Source: Ectocarpus siliculosus (lineage: Eukaryota > Sar > Phaeophyceae > Ectocarpales > Ectocarpaceae). Taken from it: DNA of 13,440 nucleotides. This document shows, in pieces, positions 8,446 to 13,440 of this stretch. Each line of letters begins with the position of its first letter. Position 1 is the stretch's first letter. The DNA is taken from contig FN648964.1 of the NCBI GenBank assembly GCA_000310025.1, positions 7,380-20,819 of the forward strand. Reading direction: 5' to 3'. A program made the translations under genes and the position numbers. The notes beneath the pieces were generated by a model. That model was given only the letters and a program-made list of their open reading frames with translations. It was not told the origin of the DNA and made no database searches.

Positions 8446-10784
8446 CGGCGGAACCCACTCCTGGAGTCACGCCAGTACCCACCCCAGGTGTGTTCTTGTG
8501 GTCCATGTGGCGGTCGGTAGTAGCTGTAGAACATCGGAACCAGTGTTGGAGGTATTCGGCGAGGAGGGCAACGGTGAAGCGCCTGACGATAATTACCAAT
8601 TGACGTTAACGTCGCAGTGTCGTGAAAGCCTTCGTAAATCACCGACGGTCACCTTGCTATTGTTCTCCACCAATCATGTACTCCGGTCACAAGGTGCCAC
8701 GGCGGACCTCACCCCTGGAGTCACGCCAGCACCCACCCCAGGTGTGGCGTCGTGGTTCATGTGGCGGTCGGTAGTAGCTGTAGAAGGTCCGCCCTGGTGT
8801 TGGACGTATCGGGCGGGGACGCTAATGGTCAAGCGCCGGACGATGGTTGTGAAGATCACGCGTCGTAGGGCTTTGAAACCCTTGGCACATGACCAACGGT
8901 CACCTCGCTTCTTGCTCTCCACCAATCATGTACTCCGGTGACCAGGTGTCACGGCGGAACCCGCTCCTGGAGTCACGCCAGCACCCACCCCAGGTGTGTC
9001 ATGGTTCATGTTATGGTCGGTAGTAGCTGTAGAACATCAGAATCAGTATTGGATGTATCGGGCGAGGACGCTAATGGCGAGGCGCCTGACGATAGGTAAA
9101 AATATACAAACTTATCGTCGAGGGGCTTTGAAACCCTTGGCACATGACCAACGGTCACCTCGCTTCTTGCTCTCCACCAATCATGTACTCCGGTGACCAG
9201 GTGTCACGGCGGAACCCGCTCCTGGAGTCACGCCATCACCCACCCCAGGTGTGTCATGGTTCATGTAACGGTCGGTAGTAGCTGTAGAACATCGGAATCA
9301 GTATTGGATGTATCGGGCGAGGACGCTAATGGCGAGGCGCCTGACGATAGGTAAAAATATACAAACTTATCGGCGAGGGGCTTTGAAACCCTTGGCACAT
9401 GACCAACGGTCACCTCGCTTCTTGCTCTCCACCAATCATGTACTCCGGTGACCAGGTGTCACGGCGGAACCCGCTCCTGGAGTCACGCCATCACCCACCC
9501 CAGGTGTGTCGTCGTGATTCATGTAGCGGTCGGTAGTAGCAGTAGAACGTCGGAATCAGTGTTGGACGTAATCGGCGAGGAGGGCAACGTTGAAGCACCT
9601 GACGATAATTTCCAATTTGACGTTACGCCGCAGTGTCGTGAAACCCTTCGTAAATGACCAACGGTCACCTTGCTAATGTTCTTCACAAATCATCTATTCC
9701 GGTGGCCAGGTATCACGGCGGAACCCACTCCTGGAGTCACGCCAGCACCCACCCCAGGTCTGTCGGCGTGGTTCATGTGGCGGTCGGTAGTAGCTGTAGA
9801 AGATCGGAATCAGAGCTGCACGTGTCGGGCGATGACGCTAATGGTGAAGAGCCTGACGATAATTGAAAACATGACGTTTATCGTCGCAGTGTCGTGAAAC
9901 CCTTCGTAAATTACCGACCGTCACGTGGCTCTTTGTTATCCACCAATCATGTACTCCGGTGACCAGGTATCACGGCGGAACACACTCCTGGAGTCACGCC
10001 ATCACCTACCCCAGGTGTGTGGTCATGGGTCGGTAGTAGCTGTAGAAGGTCGGACCTGGTGTTGGATGTATCGGGTGAAGGCGGTAATGATGAAGCGCCC
10101 GACGATAGTAGCGAAGATCACGCTCAACGTGGAAGGGTTGTGAAATCCTTGGCATATGACCAACCGCCACCTCGCTTCTTGCTCTCAACCAATTATGTAC
10201 TCCGGTGACCAGGTATCGCGGCGGAACCCACTCCTGGAGTCACGCCAGTACCCACCCCAGGTGTGTTCTTGTGGTCCATGTGGCGGTCGGTAGTAGCTGT
10301 AGAACATCGGAACCAGTGTTGGAGGTATTCGGCGAGGAGGGCAACGGTGAAGCGCCTGACGATAATTACCAATTGACGTTAACGTCGCAGTGTCGTGAAA
10401 GCCTTCGTAAATCACCGACGGTCACCTTGCTATTGTTCTCCACCAATCATGTACTCCGGTCACAAGGTGCCACGGCGGACCTCACCCCTGGAGTCACGCC
10501 AGCACCCACCCCAGGTGTGGCGTCGTGGTTCATGTGGCGGTCGGTAGTAGCTGTAGAAGGTCCGCCCTGGTGTTGGACGTATCGGGCGGGGACGCTAATG
10601 GTCAAGCGCCGGACGATGGTTGTGAAGATCACGCGTCGTAGGGCTTTGAAACCCTTGGCACATGACCAACGGTCACCTCGCTTCTTGCTCTCCACCAATC
10701 ATGTACTCCGGTGACCAGGTGTCACGGCGGAACCCGCTCCTGGAGTCACGCCAGCACCCACCCCAGGTGTGTCATGGTTCATGT
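7350..10784. repeat. Exact 1,662-bp direct duplication at 1,773-bp offset
   Basis: Bases 7350-9011 and 9123-10784 agree throughout in my reading; the two copies are separated by 111 bp. At the left limit, 7349 is A where 9122 is G. At the right limit, 9012 is T where 10785 is A. Complete identity over this length, in an array whose other monomers differ at many sites, implies a very recent duplication or conversion. A collapsed or over-expanded assembly is the alternative. Confidence 0.85.
8446..10218. repeat. Seven-monomer higher-order repeat A-B-D'-D-E-F-C'
   Basis: Anchors are A 8446, B 8700, D' 8952, D 9207, E 9462, F 9716 and C' 9973, total 1,773 bp. It matches the previous block with one extra D-type monomer. 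D' differs from D at 'cgccagcaccc' (against 'cgccatcaccc'), at 'catgttatgg' (against 'catgtaacgg') and at 'tatcgtcgagg' (against 'tatcggcgagg'). Either D was duplicated here or one copy was lost from the neighbouring blocks. Confidence 0.85.
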
Positions 10785-11487
10785 AACGGTCGGTAGTAGC
10801 TGTAGAACATCGGAATCAGTATTGGATGTATCGGGCGAGGACGCTAATGGCGAGGCGCCTGACGATAGGTAAAAATATACAAACTTATCGTCGAGGGGCT
10901 TTGAAACCCTTGGCACATGACCAACGGTCACCTCGCTTCTTGCTCTCCACCAATCATGTACTCCGGTGACCAGGTGTCACGGCGGAACCCGCTCCTGGAG
11001 TCACGCCATCACCCACCCCAGGTGTGTCATGGTTCATGTAGCGGTCGGTAGTAGCAGTAGAACGTCGGAATCAGTGTTGGACGTAATCGGCGAGGAGGGC
11101 AACGTTGAAGCACCTGACGATAATTTCCAATTTGACGTTACGCCGCAGTGTCGTGAAACCCTTCGTAAATGACCAACGGTCACCTTGCTAATGTTCTTCA
11201 CAAATCATCTATTCCGGTGGCCAGGTATCACGGCGGAACCCGCTCCTGGAGTCACGCCAGCACCCACCCCAGGTCTGTCGGCGTGGTTCATGTGGCGGTC
11301 GGTAGTAGCTGTAGAAGATCGGAATCAGAGCTGCACGTATCGGGCGATGACGCTAATGGTGAAGAGCCTGACGATAGTTGAAAACATGATGTTCATCGTC
11401 GCAGTGTCGTGAGACCCTTGGCACATGACCAACTGCCACCTCGCTTCTTGCTCTCCACCAATCATGTACTCCGGTGACCAGGTATCA
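10219..11487. repeat. Third, five-monomer copy A-B-D'-E'-F'
   Basis: Anchors are A 10219, B 10473, D' 10725, E' 10980 and F' 11231. It follows the same order as the previous blocks, but the second D is absent and C' is replaced by a G-type monomer. F' differs from F at single sites ('gtatcgggcg' against 'gtgtcgggcg'; 'gatgttcatcg' against 'gacgtttatcg') and ends with 'gagacccttggcac' like the G family. The higher-order register is lost at its right edge. Confidence 0.8.
10980..11230. repeat. Chimeric monomer E' (D-type left, E-type right)
   Basis: Up to about 11032 this monomer carries the D form 'gtgtgtcatggttc'. From 11041 it carries the E form 'gcggtcggtagtagcagtag' and remains E-like to its end. 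Parent-like D and E monomers sit side by side at 9207 and 9462. The breakpoint lies within about 11033-11041. An unequal exchange or conversion between adjacent D and E monomers would both make this hybrid and remove one monomer. Confidence 0.75.
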
Positions 11488-12249
11488 CGGCGGAACCCAC
11501 TCCTGGAGTCACGCCATCACCCACACCAGGTGTGTGGTTGTGGTTTACGTGGCGGTCGGTAGTAGCTGCAGACGATCGGAATCAGTGTTGCACGTATTGG
11601 GCGAGGGTGTGGATGGTGAAGCACCTGACGATAGTCGCAGATATCACAATTATCGTCGTAGGGTCGTGAGACCCTTGGCACATGACCGACTACCACCTCG
11701 CTTCTTGCTCTCAACCAATCATGTTATTTGGTGACCAGGTATCACGGCAGAACCCACTCCTGGAGTCACGCCAGCACCCACCCCAGGTGTGTCGTCGTGA
11801 TTCATGTAGCGGTCGGTAGTAGCTGTAGAAGAATCAGTGCTGCACGTATCGGGCGATGACGCTCATGGTACAGCGTTGGACAATAGTACGACCTTGACAC
11901 TTTGCATCGGGGGCTCGTGAACGCATGTCCCATGACCAACTGCCACCTCGCTTCTTGCTCTCCACCAATCATGTATTCCGGTGACCAGGTATCACGGCGG
12001 AACCCACTCCTGGAGTCACGCCAGCACCCACCCCAGGTGTGTCGTCGTGATTCATGTGGCGGTCGGTAGTAGCTGTAGAAGATCGGAATCAGAGCTGCAC
12101 ACATCGGGCGATGACGCTAATGGTGAAGAGCCTGACGAAAGTACAACCATGACACTTTGCATCGGGGGCTCGTGAGACCCAGGTACATGACCAACTACCA
12201 CCCCGTTTCTTGCTTTCCACCAATCATGTACTCCGGTGACCAGGTATCG
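11488..12249. repeat. G, H and I monomers
   Basis: G (11488) has 'ccacaccaggtgtg' and 'gcagatatcacaattatcg'. H (11745) has 'gacactttgcatcggggg' and an altered anchor, CGGCAG. I (11995) begins F-like ('cagagctgcac', 'ggtgaagagcctgacga') and ends H-like ('gacactttgcatcggggg'). Spacings are 257, 250 and 255 bp. These subtypes do not occur in the blocks to the left, so this is a separate neighbourhood of the array. Confidence 0.8.
11995..12249. repeat. Chimeric monomer I (F-type left, H-type right)
   Basis: The left part shares 'gatcggaatcagagctgcac' and 'gaagagcctgacga' with F monomers. From about 12131-12141 it switches to the H form ('gtacaaccatgacactttgc', then 'atcgggggctcgtga'). A single crossover or conversion endpoint explains this better than independent substitutions. 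Confidence 0.65.
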
Positions 12250-13440
12250 CGGCGGAACCCACTCCTGGAGTCACGCCAGCACCCACCCCAGGTGTGTCGT
12301 CGTGATTCATGTGGCGGTCGGTAGTAGCTGTAGAAGATCGGAATCAGTAGTCCACGTATCGGGCGAGGATGTTGATGGTGAGGCGCCTGACGATAGTTTT
12401 AGGTATCACGCTTGTCGTCGTAGGGTCGTGAAACCCTTAGCACATGACCAACAGCCACCTCGCTACTTGCCCCCCACCAATCATGTACAACGGTGACCAG
12501 GTATCACGGCGGAACCCACTCCTGGAGTCACGCTAGCACCCACACCAGGTGTGTCGTTGTGGTTCATGTGGCGGTCAGTAGTAGCTGTAGACGATCGGAA
12601 TCAGTGTTGCACGTATTGGGCGAGGATGTTGATGGTGAAGTACCTGACGCTAGTCGCAGATATCACAATTATCGTCGTAGGGTCGTGAGACCGTTGGCAC
12701 ATGACCAACTGCCACCTCGCTTCTTGCTCTCTGCCCATCATGTACTTCGGTGACCAGGTATCACGGCGGAACCCACTCTTCGAGTGACGCCAGCATCCAC
12801 CCCAGGTGTGTCGTCGTGATTCATGTAGCGGTCGGTAGTAGCTGTAGAAGATCGGAATCGGTTGTCCACGTATCGGGTGAGGAGGTTGATGGTGAGGCGC
12901 CTGACGATGGTTTTAGGTATCACGCTTGTCGTCGTAGGGTCGTGAAACCCTTGGCACATGACCAACTGCCACCTCGCTACTTGCCCCCTACCAATCATGT
13001 ACTCCGGGTGACCAGGTATCACGGCGGAACCCACTCCTGGAGTCACGCTAGCACCAACACCAGGTGTGTCGTCGTGGTTCATGTGGCGGTCAGTGGTAGC
13101 TGTAGACGATCGGAATCAGTGCTGCACGTATCGGGCGAGGATGTTGATGGCGAAGCACCTGACGATACTTGCAGGTATCACAATTATCGTCGAAGGGTCG
13201 TGAGACCCTTGGCACATGACCAACTGCCACTTCGCTTCTTGCTCTCTGCCCATCATGTACTTCGGTAACCAGGTGTCACGGCAGAACCCACTCCTGGAGT
13301 CACGCCAGCACCCACCCCAGGTGTGTCGGTGTGGTTCATGTAGCGGTCGGTAGTAGCTGTAAAAGATCGGAGTCAGTGCTGCACGTAGTGGGGGATGACG
13401 CTCATGGAACAGCGCTGGACAATAATACAACCATGACACC
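12250..13440. repeat. J-G two-monomer repeat, then a partial H' at the window edge
   Basis: Anchors J 12250, G' 12507, J' 12764 and G'' 13022 alternate, giving dimer periods of 514 and 515 bp. J has 'gttttaggtatcacgcttg'; G has 'gatatcacaattatcg' or 'caggtatcacaattatcg'. G'' carries one extra G in 'ctccgggtgacc'. The last monomer (13279) has the CGGCAG anchor and 'gacgctcatgg...cagcg' of H, and is cut by the end of the window, so the array continues. Confidence 0.8.

Larger units (their letters stand above)
4381..13440. repeat. Main satellite array, family R, ~255-bp monomers
   Basis: CGGCGG-type anchors lie at 4403, 4664, 4906, 5160, 5416, 5670, 5922, 6177, 6431, 6683, 6928, 7182, 7434, 7689, 7943, 8200, 8446, 8700, 8952, 9207, 9462, 9716, 9973, 10219, 10473, 10725, 10980, 11231, 11488, 11745, 11995, 12250, 12507, 12764, 13022 and 13279. 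Spacings run 242-261 bp. Each monomer has a well-conserved part of roughly 130 bp, from 'cttgctctccaccaatc' through 'gtagctgtagaa'. A variable part of about 100 bp follows and defines the subtypes. Indels are often not multiples of three and stops occur in all frames, so this is non-coding satellite DNA. The array continues past the right edge. Confidence 0.95.

Noticed and set aside
4381-13440. CRISPR array
   Set aside because: Repeats are about 255 bp and divergent, with no short identical repeats separated by unique spacers of constant length, and no cas genes.
1376-13440. Mobile element (LTR, LINE, MITE or Helitron)
   Set aside because: I find no reverse transcriptase, integrase or transposase motif, no terminal repeat pair with target duplications, and the unit structure is a simple head-to-tail tandem.

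Overview
This window holds no gene I can support. About 12 kb of its 13.4 kb is one tandem satellite array with a nested structure. I infer a eukaryotic nuclear genome, because a 12-kb non-coding tandem array with higher-order structure is unlike bacterial or organellar DNA. The base composition is moderately GC-rich and CpG is plentiful even in the most conserved segments, which argues against a heavily CpG-depleted (vertebrate-like) genome. I cannot name the organism. Centromeric, pericentromeric, subtelomeric or interstitial location is not shown by the sequence, and no telomere repeat run is visible.

Layout: (1) about 1-1375 is non-array flank with no convincing gene. (2) About 1376-3189 is a divergent satellite family, here called L, with monomers of about 267 bp. 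(3) About 3190-4380 is a chain of intermediate monomers (about 250-278 bp) in which L features are replaced stepwise by features of the right-hand family. (4) About 4381-13440 is the main family, here called R, with monomers of 242-261 bp (mostly 250-258), running off the right end. Anchoring on the CGGCGG just upstream of 'aaccc', I place 39 anchors from 3631 to 13279.

The structure has three levels. A roughly 12-bp subrepeat is iterated four to five times in the core of nearly every monomer, in both L and R. Monomers of about 255 bp form the second level. Distinct monomer subtypes (my labels A-J) are arranged in higher-order repeats. From the 5160 anchor the order reads C | A B C | A B C | A B D E F C' | A B D' D E F C' | A B D' E' F' | G H I J G' J' G'' H'. 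The six- and seven-monomer blocks share 1,662 bp that I read as identical at an offset of 1,773 bp, and at least two monomers are chimeras of other subtypes. Divergence decreases from left to middle, as expected for the edge of an array homogenised by unequal exchange.

The open frames are short, occur on both strands, and recur only because the DNA recurs. The one protein-like curiosity is a minus-strand frame through the L monomers, reported as a finding and not as a gene. Monomer subtype names and block boundaries are mine, read by eye; a self dot-plot and a tandem-repeat caller would refine them by a few bases.
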